A DNA stretch of 64,000 nucleotides from Arthrobacter sp. C2 (GTDB lineage: Bacteria > Actinomycetota > Actinomycetes > Actinomycetales > Micrococcaceae), in NCBI GenBank assembly GCA_024207135.1, contig CP042428.1, positions 2,170,001-2,234,000 on the forward strand, given 5' to 3'. The notes under the pieces were generated by a model that had not been told where the DNA came from, did not search any database, and saw nothing but the letters and a program-made list of their open reading frames with translations. The translations under genes and the position numbers were made by a program. This document shows, in pieces, positions 53,770 through 63,149 of the stretch (positions are counted from its first letter, which is position 1; each line of letters starts with the position of its first letter).

Positions 53770-55023
53770 CTAGAGGGCCATCAGGTCGTTGCCCGTGTCC
53801 TGGAGCGTCGCCACCGGGATGCTCTTGCCGATCATCGAGCGCAGGTGGTCGTTGACGCCCCAGATGTTCACGTTCATGGCGGCGGTGACCACGCCGTGGC
53901 GCAACCAGAAGATGATGAACTCCCCCGAGGCCATGTCCCCGCGCACCACCGCCTCGTCCTCGGCCTGCCGGTCCCCGACGTATTCCATGCCCAAGTCGAA
54001 CTGGTCGGTGAAGAAGTACGGGAACCAGTCATAGGATTGATCGCGTCCCAGGATGGTGGCGGCGGCGAGCTTGCCCTGGCGGATCGCGTTGTCCCAGTGC
54101 TCGACCCGCATGTTCCGGCCCAGCGCGGTGTTGTAGGCCTCGGCGATGTCGCCGATCGCCAGGATGTTCTTGTCGCTGCTGCGCAGGTGCTCATCGACCA
54201 CGACCCCGCTGCCGACCTCGAGGCCCGCGGCGACGGCCAGCTCGTTGTTGGGCACCGCCCCGATGGCCAGCAGGACGATGTCCGCGGGAATGTCCCCGGT
54301 CGGGGTCTGCACCACCAACCCCTTTTGGGGGTCCGCGGCGATTCCGGTGACCCCGGTACCGAAGCGGCACTGGACGCCGTTGGCGATGTGCAGCTGCGCC
54401 ACATGCGACCCGAATTCGGCACCCATGGCCGTCGCGAGGGGAACCTGGTCCGGAGTCAGCACCGTGACCTCGAGGCCGGCCGAGCGTGCCGAGGCCCCGA
54501 CCTCCATCCCGATCCACCCGGCGCCGATGATGACCAGGTGCCGGCCGGACACGAGTTGCTCCTTGATGGCCTTCGAGTCGTCCAGCGACCGCAGCGTGTA
54601 AACGCCGGGCAGGTCCCACCCGGTCATGTTGGCGTTGCGGCCGCCGAGCCGGGAGCGGCATCCGGTGGCGATCACGAGGTTTTCGTAGCCCAGGGTCGAG
54701 GAGTCCGACAGGGAGACGGTCTTGGCTGCCGTGTCGATGGCTTCGGCCGTGGTGCCCAGGCGCATCGCAACGTCCGCTCCGGTGTACCAGCTTCCGGGGA
54801 AGGGCTCGAGTTCCAGGGCGGGCTTGCTGCCCTGGAGGAATTCCTTGGACAGCGGGGGGCGTTCGTAGGGAACTTCGTTTTCGGAGGCGATGAGTGTGAT
54901 GGGCCTGGAGTAGCCGCCCTCGCGCAATTCGTGGATGCAATGGGCCGCGGCAAGTCCGCCGCCGATCACCACCGTCCCAAATTCTCCTTGCGCTTCCGCT
55001 TGCGTCGTCGCCGCTTCACTCAT
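53770..55023 (-). CDS. FAD-dependent ferredoxin/rubredoxin-type reductase
   Basis: 417 aa pyridine-nucleotide-disulfide oxidoreductase. FAD motif VVIGGGLAAAHCIHELRE; NAD motif HLVIIGAGWIGMEVGASARS; second FAD block NILAIGDIAEAYN; a reductase C-terminal domain follows. No redox-active CxxC is present, so it is of the type that passes electrons from NAD(P)H to ferredoxin, rubredoxin or a P450 redox chain. No partner ferredoxin or P450 is adjacent. ATG 55023 with AGGAG 8 bases upstream. Confidence 0.85.
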   Translation of the reverse strand: MSEAATTQAEAQGEFGTVVIGGGLAAAHCIHELREGGYSRPITLIASENEVPYERPPLSKEFLQGSKPALELEPFPGSWYTGADVAMRLGTTAEAIDTAAKTVSLSDSSTLGYENLVIATGCRSRLGGRNANMTGWDLPGVYTLRSLDDSKAIKEQLVSGRHLVIIGAGWIGMEVGASARSAGLEVTVLTPDQVPLATAMGAEFGSHVAQLHIANGVQCRFGTGVTGIAADPQKGLVVQTPTGDIPADIVLLAIGAVPNNELAVAAGLEVGSGVVVDEHLRSSDKNILAIGDIAEAYNTALGRNMRVEHWDNAIRQGKLAAATILGRDQSYDWFPYFFTDQFDLGMEYVGDRQAEDEAVVRGDMASGEFIIFWLRHGVVTAAMNVNIWGVNDHLRSMIGKSIPVATLQDTGNDLMAL

Positions 55024-55272
55024 GGTTTTCGTCTCCTGCCAGGATGGTGCCACCGCCGTGATTCGGGGTTTTCGGGAAAGTGGTGGTGACCGTGTGTATT
55101 CCTCTCTTCAGAATGTCACTTGGCGTGGCAAGAGTCGAGGGTTCGGCCATGGCCGATGGATGGGAGCCGAAAAACAGCAGCATTCCGGCTGGGAATCACG
55201 TGACAGGTCTCTGGGCGGAATCACAGCCGCCGTCGATGCATCGAACAGGCCGATGTGCGATTCTTGGTAACG

Positions 55273-56259
55273 ATGTCTGTTTACCCGCCCCGGCCACGCG
55301 CTGCGAAACGTACCCGTCGGCCTCCCTCGCGCGCCCAGCGTTTCCTGCGGTTCCTGGTGTTTCTCGGCGCGCTGGGAACCGCGCTGCTGATCGCTTTCCA
55401 CACCCGCATCCCGGATGCCCTGGGCCTGGGCCTGCTGCTGGACAACGCCGCCCCCTGGCTGGGGCTCGTGGTTCCGCTGTTGCTGCTGGTGGCGCTGTCC
55501 TCACGCAGCCGCACCTCGCTGGTGGTCCTGTTGGTGCCCGCATTGACCTGGATCCTGGCCTTTGGCCCGGCCATAGTTCCGCTGTCCTGGACGGCGCCGG
55601 CGTCCGCGACCCACACATTGACGGTCTCCAGCCAGAACACCAAGGCCGGAACCGGGTCGGCTGCGCAGTCCGCGCGGGAGCTGGCGGCAGGCGGCAGCGA
55701 CGTCGTTGCCCTGCAGGAGCTCGACGCCGGCAGCGCCTCACGAGTCACCGAGGCCCTGGGCGCCGCCTATCCGCACCATTTCGTGGTGGGCACCGTCGGG
55801 GTCTGGAGCAAGTATCCGCTTGAGGGGTCCCGTTCCCTGGACCTGGGCCTGGGGTGGAAGCGGGCCCTGTCGACTCGGGTGGCCACGGGGCAGGGAGAGG
55901 TTTCGCTCTATGTCATCCATGCGGCCTCGGCCCGGCCCAACGACCACGTCGACCGCGACGTGATGCTCGGGCAGCTGGCCGCCGCGGTGCGGGCCGACCC
56001 GCGCCAAAACGTCATGGCCGTGGGCGACTTCAATGCCACCAGCACCGACCGGGCGTTCACGCAGATGTCCACGGTGCTCGATGAGCCCAACCAGGACGAC
56101 GGGCTGTTCGGGTTCACCTGGCCGCGGGCTCCCTTTGCCATGATGCGCCTTGACCATGTGCTGGTGCGCGGGCTGGAGGTCACCTCGAACAGCAATGTCG
56201 AAGCCGGGCTCAGCGACCACCTGGCCGTCCGGGCCACGGTGAACCTGCCCGGGGATTGA
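55273..56259 (+). CDS. Membrane-anchored endonuclease/exonuclease/phosphatase (EEP) family protein
   Basis: 328 aa. Three N-terminal spans (residues about 25-110) precede an EEP catalytic domain: VVALQELDAGS (metal Glu), VMAVGDFNATSTD (Asn/Asp), LDHVLVRGLE and SDHLAVRA (His). The active site would face outward, as in the YafD-like group. The substrate may be phosphodiester or phospholipid, unknown. Convergent to the AlkB-like gene. Confidence 0.83.
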   Translation: MSVYPPRPRAAKRTRRPPSRAQRFLRFLVFLGALGTALLIAFHTRIPDALGLGLLLDNAAPWLGLVVPLLLLVALSSRSRTSLVVLLVPALTWILAFGPAIVPLSWTAPASATHTLTVSSQNTKAGTGSAAQSARELAAGGSDVVALQELDAGSASRVTEALGAAYPHHFVVGTVGVWSKYPLEGSRSLDLGLGWKRALSTRVATGQGEVSLYVIHAASARPNDHVDRDVMLGQLAAAVRADPRQNVMAVGDFNATSTDRAFTQMSTVLDEPNQDDGLFGFTWPRAPFAMMRLDHVLVRGLEVTSNSNVEAGLSDHLAVRATVNLPGD

Positions 56260-56283
56260 TCCGGGACCGCCGATCGCTGGGGT

Positions 56284-56955
56284 TCATCCCTCCAGTCCGG
56301 TGACCCTCATGGTGATGTTGATGCGTCCGGTTTCCAGCCCGCAACCGGCGGGAGCGGTTCCGGGCAGGACCTTGGTGACGCCGTGGTATGCAAGTCGCAC
56401 CGGGCCGCCGAAGACGAACAGGTCCCCGGAGGCCAACGCGATGTCTTGATAGGGCTTGCTGCGGTTCAGGGTGTTGCCGAAGCGGAAGGTGCAGGTGTCC
56501 CCGATGGAAATCGAGACTACCGGGGCCACCGACCGTTCGTCGCGATCCTGGTGCATGCCCATTTTGGAGTCGGCCCCGTAGTAGTTCACCAGGGCGGTGT
56601 CGGGGGTGTAGGCCTTGGCCGCTGGCTGGTCCCCGGTGGCGGCCAACAAGGCCTTGCGTCCCAGTCGCACCATCCAGTCGGGAAACTCCAGCACCCGGTT
56701 GCCGTTGACGTCGACGGCCTCGCGGGAATAGGCATAGGGCCGCCAGTGCCACCCGAGGCACACGGTCTGCACCGACATCTCGTGTGCACCGACCCTGGCC
56801 GCGCGCGGCGGCACCGGGCCCCGCCCCCACTCGTGGAAGCGGTCCACGATCCAGCGCTGTTCCGCCAGGTCCAGCCAGTCCGGAACCCAGTGGGCCCCGG
56901 GCGCCAGCTCCCGCCGGGGACGACCCAGGAAGCTGTCGGAAAAGAGCGCATCCAT
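56284..56955 (-). CDS. AlkB-like Fe(II)/2-oxoglutarate dioxygenase
   Basis: 223 aa. Oxidative dealkylation of N-alkylated bases is the usual AlkB role. Iron ligands His-x-Asp are in KMGMHQDRDERS, the distal His is in LAYHGV, and 2-oxoglutarate-binding Arg residues lie in GRINITMRVTG. The nucleotide-recognition lid is YAYSREAVDVNG. ATG 56955 is preferred because upstream codons lack homology. Monocistronic; the other alkyl-repair gene of the window (ogt) is 10 kb away. Confidence 0.85.
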   Translation of the reverse strand: MDALFSDSFLGRPRRELAPGAHWVPDWLDLAEQRWIVDRFHEWGRGPVPPRAARVGAHEMSVQTVCLGWHWRPYAYSREAVDVNGNRVLEFPDWMVRLGRKALLAATGDQPAAKAYTPDTALVNYYGADSKMGMHQDRDERSVAPVVSISIGDTCTFRFGNTLNRSKPYQDIALASGDLFVFGGPVRLAYHGVTKVLPGTAPAGCGLETGRINITMRVTGLEG

Positions 56956-57025
56956 GGGTCGGGGGTCCTTCCTGTCGGTTCGGTTCCGTGCCCCCTGGCC
57001 CCCGGGATACGGAACCGCGCCGGTG

Positions 57026-58180
57026 TCAGCCGGCGTTGATGTCGTGCGGGTAGGCATCGGTCCGGTTCTGGAATTCGAGAATGGCCGGATTCACGATCAC
57101 GCCGTCCCGGATCTCGATGGCGCGGGCTATCGTCTCATTTTCCTTCCAGGCGGCGGGCCCGTCCAGCACCACATCCAGGAAGGGCAGGAGTGCCTCGCTG
57201 ATTTCCCAGCTGGCGGAGTTCCACAGGTATGAGGGGCTGTGGTCGACCGCGTAGTAGTTGATGTTCCGGCCAACGGTGAACATCGGGTCGGCGAAGGTGG
57301 TGGGCTTGGCCCATTCGAATCCCATGCCCTCGTCGCAGGAAACATCGATGATCAGGCTGCCCGGGGCGAATGCGTCGAGGTCCTGGGAGCTCAGGTACAT
57401 CAACGGCGCGTTGGGGTCCTGCAGGGTGCAGTTCACCACGATGTCGCTTTCGGCCAGGAACGGTGCCAGCGGCAAGCGTCCCTCGTCCGTGATGACCTCG
57501 CTCAGGTGCGGTCCGCCGTCGTGGTCGAACTGGACCATTTGGACGGCGTGGATGGGCGAAGCGACGGCCGCGACGGAGCGTCCGGTCAGGACACGCACGT
57601 CGTGGATCCCGTGGGCGCGCAGGGCGGTGACAGCTCCACGGGCGGTTGCGCCGAAGCCGATCACGGTGGCCGAGAGCCTGCGCCCGTAGTCACCCGTGTT
57701 GCCGCAAAGCTGCAGGGCGTGGATGACCGATGAGTAGCCCGCCAACTCGTTGTTCTTGTGGAACACATGCAGCCCGAAGCTGCCGTCCGTGCCCCAGTGG
57801 TTCATGGCCTCGAAGGCGATGATGTTGAGTTTCTTGTCAATGGCCAGCTGCGTCAGCGCAGTGTCCTGGACACAGTGCGGCCAGCCCCACAGTGTCTGGC
57901 CCTCGTGCATCTGCACCAGATCCGAGGCCTGGGGCTTGGGCAAGAGAACGATGTCGCTGCCGGCCATGATTTCTTCGCGAGTGGCAAAATTTCCCACGAA
58001 CGGCGCGAGGTCTTCATCGTCCATTCCGCAGGCCACGCCGTAGCCGGATTCGACCGTGATGCGGTCTCGGAAGCGCTCGTCAATACGTTCAAAGTGAGAC
58101 GGGTGGATCGGCAAACGTTGCTCGTCCACCTTGCTGGAAGTGGCTATGACACCCAGTGAAAGTTCGTTCGTAAAGCCCAT
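57026..58180 (-). CDS. N5-(carboxyethyl)ornithine synthase-like (alanine dehydrogenase/PNT family)
   Basis: 384 aa. Two-domain enzyme of the alanine dehydrogenase/transhydrogenase fold: EQRLPIHPSHFERID at the N-terminus, then YGRRLSATVIGFGATARGAV as nucleotide-binding site and NCTLQDPNAPLMYLS. It matches the family of N5-(carboxyethyl)ornithine synthases, NADPH enzymes that condense pyruvate with the side-chain amine of ornithine or lysine. It could instead act on another amine. It stands alone; an AAGAAG stretch serves as ribosome site. Confidence 0.75.
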   Translation of the reverse strand: MGFTNELSLGVIATSSKVDEQRLPIHPSHFERIDERFRDRITVESGYGVACGMDDEDLAPFVGNFATREEIMAGSDIVLLPKPQASDLVQMHEGQTLWGWPHCVQDTALTQLAIDKKLNIIAFEAMNHWGTDGSFGLHVFHKNNELAGYSSVIHALQLCGNTGDYGRRLSATVIGFGATARGAVTALRAHGIHDVRVLTGRSVAAVASPIHAVQMVQFDHDGGPHLSEVITDEGRLPLAPFLAESDIVVNCTLQDPNAPLMYLSSQDLDAFAPGSLIIDVSCDEGMGFEWAKPTTFADPMFTVGRNINYYAVDHSPSYLWNSASWEISEALLPFLDVVLDGPAAWKENETIARAIEIRDGVIVNPAILEFQNRTDAYPHDINAG

Positions 58181-58498
58181 TCTTCGTGTTCTCTTCCTGT
58201 GTGGAGCATGCCAAAATGACCTGCCCCATGAGGCTCACGGTACACGGGTCGGCATCCCCGGCGTCCGAAAAGTCCTGGCATTGGTCCCCGAGGTCCCCGG
58301 GCCGGTGCTCGTTGTCGGGGTGGGATTGGGCGTTCATCCCGTGTCCGACGTGGCCCCGGGTGGCCTGCCGGGAGACAAGTATTCCTGGTCAAGGGCGTCG
58401 CCATGTGACGCGCGGGGACGCGAGCGGGTGGCACTCGGCCCTTGGCCGGTCCGGCTGCCGATACGGCGGGACCGGTCGCGCTTGGCGGCGTGATGCAC
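58181..58498. other. Intergenic DNA, no gene seen
   Basis: Between the carboxyethylornithine-synthase-like start and the hairpin, all open frames are Arg/Pro-rich shadows without ribosome sites. It must hold the promoter of the minus-strand gene at 58180. Confidence 0.5.
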
Positions 58499-58539
58499 GA
58501 GGACCCCCGGATGGTCGAAATTCGATACCGGAGGTCCTC
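58499..58539 (-). terminator. Hairpin downstream of the large phosphoesterase gene
   Basis: GAGGACCCCCGG and CCGGAGGTCCTC pair with one mismatch; inside, TCGAA/TTCGA extends the structure. It lies 110 bases beyond the phosphoesterase stop (minus strand). No T-run is visible, so it may be a late or Rho-assisted terminator. Confidence 0.5.
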
Positions 58540-58594
58540 GGGTGGTTCATCGGTGCCCTTTGGTCACCACGTTCGCTTCGACGGCGTCCCGGTT

Positions 58595-58649
58595 GCGGCC
58601 CGGGGCGCCGTCCACGGTGGCGGCCCGGGGCGCCGTCCACGGTGGCGGC
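58595..58649. repeat. Tandem 25-bp repeat, 2.2 copies
   Basis: GCGGCCCGGGGCGCCGTCCA... recurs exactly at 58595-58619 and 58620-58644, with five more bases before the phosphoesterase stop. It is noncoding on the minus strand and GC-extreme, typical of slippage-prone sequence. Confidence 0.8.
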
Positions 58650-61288
58650 TAGTTTTCCGAAGACGTCGTCGGCTGGACGGGCTTGGACGGATCGGCGGCG
58701 TGATCCGGCTTGCCCTTTTGACCCGCGTGAGCCGGCTTGCCCTTTTGGCCCGCGTGATCCGGCTTGCCCGGCTTGGGTTCGACGGTCTCGCCTGCGCGGA
58801 AAACGATGTTGAGCTTCGGTGCCATGGTCGGCTCGCCGTCTGCCGATTCCGCGCTGCGCAGGCCCGTGCCGGAAAGCAGGAACGACAGGGCGTTGCCTGC
58901 AGCCCAGTCCTCGCGGTCCACGATTTCCTGCACGATGTTGGAGAGATCAACGGTGCGCTGGTCCGCGCCCGCTTCGTGCTCGATGAGCCATGGTGCAATA
59001 TCGGCCCATGTCGCGCGCGCCGTGGTCAGTTCACGGCCGGCCAGTTCGAAGTCGGTGTCGCCGAAAGCTGCCGATGAACCTGCCGCCTCGCCAGCGATGC
59101 TGATGTTGAACGGATCGGTGTTCTTGTCTTCTTCATCCGTGGTGAACTGCACGCGGGCGGACAGGATCTCAGCGCCGGCGGGAATCTGAAGTCCGGCGTA
59201 GCGCAGGCCGATGATCTGCGATTCCTTTTCGTCAACGATTTCCAAGTCGGAGGAACCGTGGTCCATCTTCCCGGAGGCGGAGTACTGTTCGACGTCGTCA
59301 CGTGCGTCATCGATAGTGGCGGCAATTTCCGTGGCGCCGTCAAGGGTGTAGGTGACCATGAGCTTCGGAGCTTCCTCGCCCGTGCCGCCTTCATAGGCCT
59401 CGGCGGTCCGGGTTCCGGTTCCGGTCAATTTGAAGGCCATGGCAGCCCCGCTGGCCCAATCCTCGCGGTCAACGACGGACTGCACCAGACCGGTGACGTC
59501 CGGGGTGCGCTGGGCCTCGCCGGCCTCGCCCGCTGTCGTCCAGCTGGGAATGCCACTCCATGCGACAGTGTCGTCAAGGAATTCGCGGTTGGAGACGTTG
59601 TAGGCGTCCTCCGTGTATCGTGCCGCGTGCCCGGTGTTCTCCTGGGAGATCGCGACATCGAAGGGATCGGCATTTTTGTTCGGCTCGTCGGTGGTGAACT
59701 GCAGGTAGGCACCGGTGACGGTGGCACCCGCGGGGATCGCGACCTGGTCGAAGCGGATGCCGATGTTTTGGGTCTCGGGATCCTCGCTGCCGGGAGATTC
59801 CTGGGTGATTTCCAGGTCCGAGGAATCAAGGTAGATCCTGCCGTTGGCGACGTACTCTTCGACGTCGTCGTTGGCGGAGAGCACCCGAGCCTCCACGGAG
59901 ACCTCACCGGTGTCGGGGTTGACCACGTTTTCAATGGGCTTGTCAACGTATCCGGGGCCCTCGAACACGGTCTGCGCCGGGTGGTCCGGTACCGGGTTCG
60001 GGACGGCGTCTTCCGCGGCGCGGGTGAGTGTGACGTCGTCCAGGACGGTGCCGTCGACCTGGCGGGTGGTGACGCGGAGCGAATCACCGTCGGCCTGAAG
60101 ATGCGAGTAGGACGTCTTCCGGTTCTGGCTCTCCACCGCGTTGAACGTGAAGTCGATGTCCTCCTGGATCGAGTAGTACTTCGATCCCGTGGAGGAGTTC
60201 ATCGTCAGGTAAAGCACTTCGCCGTCCTGCTTGGCCAGTTCGGCCGGGGCATCGAGGTTGCCGACGGCGTGGCCCTGGTTGAGCAGGTGCGAGCGGGTGT
60301 ACACGTGGTCGTGCCCGGAGAGGACCAAGTCGAAGTTCAGTTCCGACATCAGCTGGGGCATCCATTCTCGCCGCTTCTCAATATCGCCGTCGGTGGCGTG
60401 CGATGCCGTGGAGTAGAGCCCGTGGTGCCAGGTGGCTACCTTCCAGTCCACGCCGGTACCGTGCTGTTCGACGATGTCGCGTACCCACGCAGTGTGTGCC
60501 GCGGGGTCCTGCTCGTTGGAGTTCAGGGAGACGAAGAGAACGTCATTCTGGATGTACCAGTAGTTGCCCAGGCCGGCGTCCCAGCCGGAGAGATCGTGTT
60601 CGTTGGGCATGTTGAAGTGCTCGGCGTATGAAACGGAGCCGTCGTCGTGGTTGCCGATGTTGGTGGCCAGGGAGTGCTGGCGCAGCTGGCTCGGCGACAG
60701 GTAGTCGTCGTACTGGGAATCCGAGTCGTGGTCGTCCACCTGGTCGCCGACCGAGAGCAAAAAGTCTGGGTCGGGAACGGACTGGAGCGACGCGTCGAGA
60801 GTTTCCTGCCACGCACCGACGTCGCTGGGAACCCCGCCGCCGGAGCCGATCTGCGTGTCGCCATAGACAAGCACGTCCAGCTTCTCGTCCGACTGGATGC
60901 TGAACTCCTGCAGATCCGACCAGCCCAGTGCGTCGGATCCCACCTGCCAAACGTAGGTGGCCCCCGGCGTCAGGCCCGTGGCTGCGGCATGCTGCCAGGA
61001 CAGGCCGGGCTGCTCATTCGATGTGCCGGACGCTGTGGGCTCCAGGATACGAGTGGTGTCCGCCTCGGCTCCCTTGACTGCCAGTTTAAGCTGCTGGGCG
61101 CCGGCGGCATCCGAGTACCAGGCGAAGTTGCGGTCGAGATCGGTGGCACCCACGTTGAGCACCATGTGGGAATACGAGGCCGTAACCGTTCCCTCAATCG
61201 GGGCGGCTGCTGCCGAGGTACCGCCCAGGAGCAAGGACAGGCCAAGTGCACCCACCGAGAGCGGGGCGAGGATTCGTCTGTTGTTCAT
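58649..61288 (-). CDS. Secreted purple-acid-phosphatase-like protein with two tandem C-terminal domains
   Basis: 879 aa. Signal peptide 1-29 (ALGLSLLLGGTSAAAA). Residues about 30-125 are an Ig/Fn3-like N-terminal domain (SYSHMVLNVGATD, GLTPGATYVWQVGS). The calcineurin-like phosphatase shows VLVYGDTQIG, SVGDQVDDHD, NIGNHDDGS, ATWHHG and LSGHDHVYTRSH, so both metals are likely bound. Then two homologous beta-type domains (NDDVEEYVANG...SSDLEI and RDDVEQYSASG...SSDLEI), each with an FTTDE block, possibly surface or carbohydrate binding. The tail has GKPDHAGQ repeats rich in Lys/Pro/His. ATG 61288 gives the signal peptide; the longer frame upstream is not coding. Confidence 0.85.
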   Translation of the reverse strand: MNNRRILAPLSVGALGLSLLLGGTSAAAAPIEGTVTASYSHMVLNVGATDLDRNFAWYSDAAGAQQLKLAVKGAEADTTRILEPTASGTSNEQPGLSWQHAAATGLTPGATYVWQVGSDALGWSDLQEFSIQSDEKLDVLVYGDTQIGSGGGVPSDVGAWQETLDASLQSVPDPDFLLSVGDQVDDHDSDSQYDDYLSPSQLRQHSLATNIGNHDDGSVSYAEHFNMPNEHDLSGWDAGLGNYWYIQNDVLFVSLNSNEQDPAAHTAWVRDIVEQHGTGVDWKVATWHHGLYSTASHATDGDIEKRREWMPQLMSELNFDLVLSGHDHVYTRSHLLNQGHAVGNLDAPAELAKQDGEVLYLTMNSSTGSKYYSIQEDIDFTFNAVESQNRKTSYSHLQADGDSLRVTTRQVDGTVLDDVTLTRAAEDAVPNPVPDHPAQTVFEGPGYVDKPIENVVNPDTGEVSVEARVLSANDDVEEYVANGRIYLDSSDLEITQESPGSEDPETQNIGIRFDQVAIPAGATVTGAYLQFTTDEPNKNADPFDVAISQENTGHAARYTEDAYNVSNREFLDDTVAWSGIPSWTTAGEAGEAQRTPDVTGLVQSVVDREDWASGAAMAFKLTGTGTRTAEAYEGGTGEEAPKLMVTYTLDGATEIAATIDDARDDVEQYSASGKMDHGSSDLEIVDEKESQIIGLRYAGLQIPAGAEILSARVQFTTDEEDKNTDPFNISIAGEAAGSSAAFGDTDFELAGRELTTARATWADIAPWLIEHEAGADQRTVDLSNIVQEIVDREDWAAGNALSFLLSGTGLRSAESADGEPTMAPKLNIVFRAGETVEPKPGKPDHAGQKGKPAHAGQKGKPDHAADPSKPVQPTTSSEN

Positions 61289-61776
61289 TGGTTCAGGATT
61301 CTTTCCGCTGGAAATGTCCGTCTGGCGGCGCCACGTCATGGGCCTGCCGGGCGGCAAAACGATAGGTGGAAGGCTGAGGCAGATGCAGGTTGCCCCGCAG
61401 CAACCATAGGAACGTCGAACGGACGGTTGACCACCGGAAACTAAACTCGGAATGAATTCTTGCCTCTGCGGAACAGCCAGGGACCGCGCCAAAAACCACT
61501 ACGGGATCCACTGGAACATGGGCGCACCCCGGCCCACGCCGGCTGCCCTGCTTGGATGCGCCACGGCCTGAACCGATGGTCTTCCGCAACCAACCCATGG
61601 TCGGGTTCAAGCGTGCGGCAACCTGCGCCCGCGTCAACAGCAAAGGACCCAACGGCCGAAGCCGGCGAGGGGGCTGCAGCAACCATCGGCCCGGTGTCCC
61701 CCGCCCGAAGGCCTGGGCATGCGGGCGCGCATCCGGCGGTTCGCCTGGTTCCAACACCGGGCTGCGATCCGGGCAC
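61289..61776. other. 488-base intergenic region without recognised gene
   Basis: Upstream of the large phosphoesterase. Open frames on both strands lack ribosome sites and show shadow-like Pro/Arg/Gly composition. It should contain the phosphoesterase promoter; no clear box was found by eye. Confidence 0.5.
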
Positions 61777-62955
61777 TCAGGTTCGGCCCGTGTTACCTGC
61801 GCTCCCCCGTGGATTATCGGACTGCCCGCTCGGAGTGACCTCGATTGGCATGCCGTTGCGCAGCAGCCATGCGGTGTAGAGTTCGCGGCGCCGGTGCAGG
61901 ATCCTGCTGGCGATGAACATCAGCGGGGCCATCGCGGCAATCATGATGGCGAATGCCGTTGGATAGAGCACGAATTCGGGACTGGCGGCAATCCCCGCAA
62001 GCAGCGACCCCGTGATGAAAATGCCCACCGCCATGCTGTAGTACGCGATGCCCGTCCTGCGATTGCTGCCCACCGATTGGTACATGTTGCGCCCGTACCA
62101 CCGCCTGTACCGCACCTTTCCGGGGCGTTCTCTTTTCAGCTTCAAGAAGCCGTGGACAAAGCACGCCAGCGCGAAGCCCAGGGCGACAAGCACCGGCACG
62201 ATCCACATTTCGTAGTCGAACCCCATGGCCCAACTCATCACCAGCACCGGGGCAAGAAAGTACACAAAGAGCGGACCGAAAAGCATCCAGGCCCAGGCAC
62301 GGGCCCGGGTCCCGGCATAGGCAGCGGCTTCCCGTTCGAATTCGGTGGGCTCGCTGTCGAAGACTTGCGGACCGGGCGCGACTTCGCGAACCACCCGCCG
62401 GTCGGGTTGCGGCGAGGCCCCGTTCTTGGCCAGGTGCGCGGCGTAGACCTTGTCGCGCTCCATGCGCAGTTTGCGGGCGTGGAGCAGGCCATGGATCGCC
62501 AAGGCGATGGCCACCCACATCCCCACCAGGATGCTCGATACCCGGGCGATGTCGTGGTCACCGGCCATGAAGGCGGAAATCACGGTGAAGACCGCACCGG
62601 CCACCGCAATCCCGATGGCGGCAGCCTTGTCTCCCCGGATCGACTGGTCTGCCACGGTAAAGGCCACCGATGGCTTGGCCGGGCGCAGTGCCGCCAATCC
62701 GGCGACAGCCCCGGAAATGAGCAGGACCACGATGCCCAGACCGGTCAGCACGGCTGTTCCCCACGGATCCACGTCGGTGAGCCGACGCACCAGCAAAGCG
62801 GCTGCCGAAGCCAGGAAGAGCCCCGCGCCGTAAAGCATGAAGTGGAAGATCCGGATGCGCCGTTCCACGAATCCGAGTGCCATGTGCTGGAATTCGTTGG
62901 CATCGGGGATCCGGGGATCCTCGATCGTGGGGTCGTACCTGCGGGGCAGGGGCAT
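61777..62955 (-). CDS. Multi-pass membrane protein, function unknown
   Basis: 392 aa from ATG 62955 (AGGGAAAG 9 bases upstream); a GTG at 63015 would add 20 residues with a weaker site. About eight spans in two similar halves: VERRIRIFHFMLYGAGLFLA...and later RKVRYRRWYGRN...; each half contains span pairs around a basic loop (HARKLRMERDKVYAAHL; ASRILHRRRELYTAWLLRNG). The similarity of these basic Arg/Tyr/Ala-rich loops suggests an internal duplication. No family recognised. Confidence 0.7.
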   Translation of the reverse strand: MPLPRRYDPTIEDPRIPDANEFQHMALGFVERRIRIFHFMLYGAGLFLASAAALLVRRLTDVDPWGTAVLTGLGIVVLLISGAVAGLAALRPAKPSVAFTVADQSIRGDKAAAIGIAVAGAVFTVISAFMAGDHDIARVSSILVGMWVAIALAIHGLLHARKLRMERDKVYAAHLAKNGASPQPDRRVVREVAPGPQVFDSEPTEFEREAAAYAGTRARAWAWMLFGPLFVYFLAPVLVMSWAMGFDYEMWIVPVLVALGFALACFVHGFLKLKRERPGKVRYRRWYGRNMYQSVGSNRRTGIAYYSMAVGIFITGSLLAGIAASPEFVLYPTAFAIMIAAMAPLMFIASRILHRRRELYTAWLLRNGMPIEVTPSGQSDNPRGSAGNTGRT

Positions 62956-63149
62956 GTAATGAATCTTTCCCTGGGTCTGGGGATGAGGCGGCGGCCCTTG
63001 CAGTGCCTGGTCCACCGATACATGCTACACGCGGTTTACCCATCGATTCGCGTTTTTCTGCCGGCACAAGCGCATGTTCCCAGGGATCCTCGGGAGGACG
63101 AACGTGCCTATGCTGGGGATCCCATCGTGGATTCGGGCAAGGAGACGTC

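Noticed and set aside
58442-59077. Plus-strand frame over the tandem repeat and phosphoesterase end
   Set aside because: Antisense to a conserved secreted protein and crosses the hairpin; no ribosome site.
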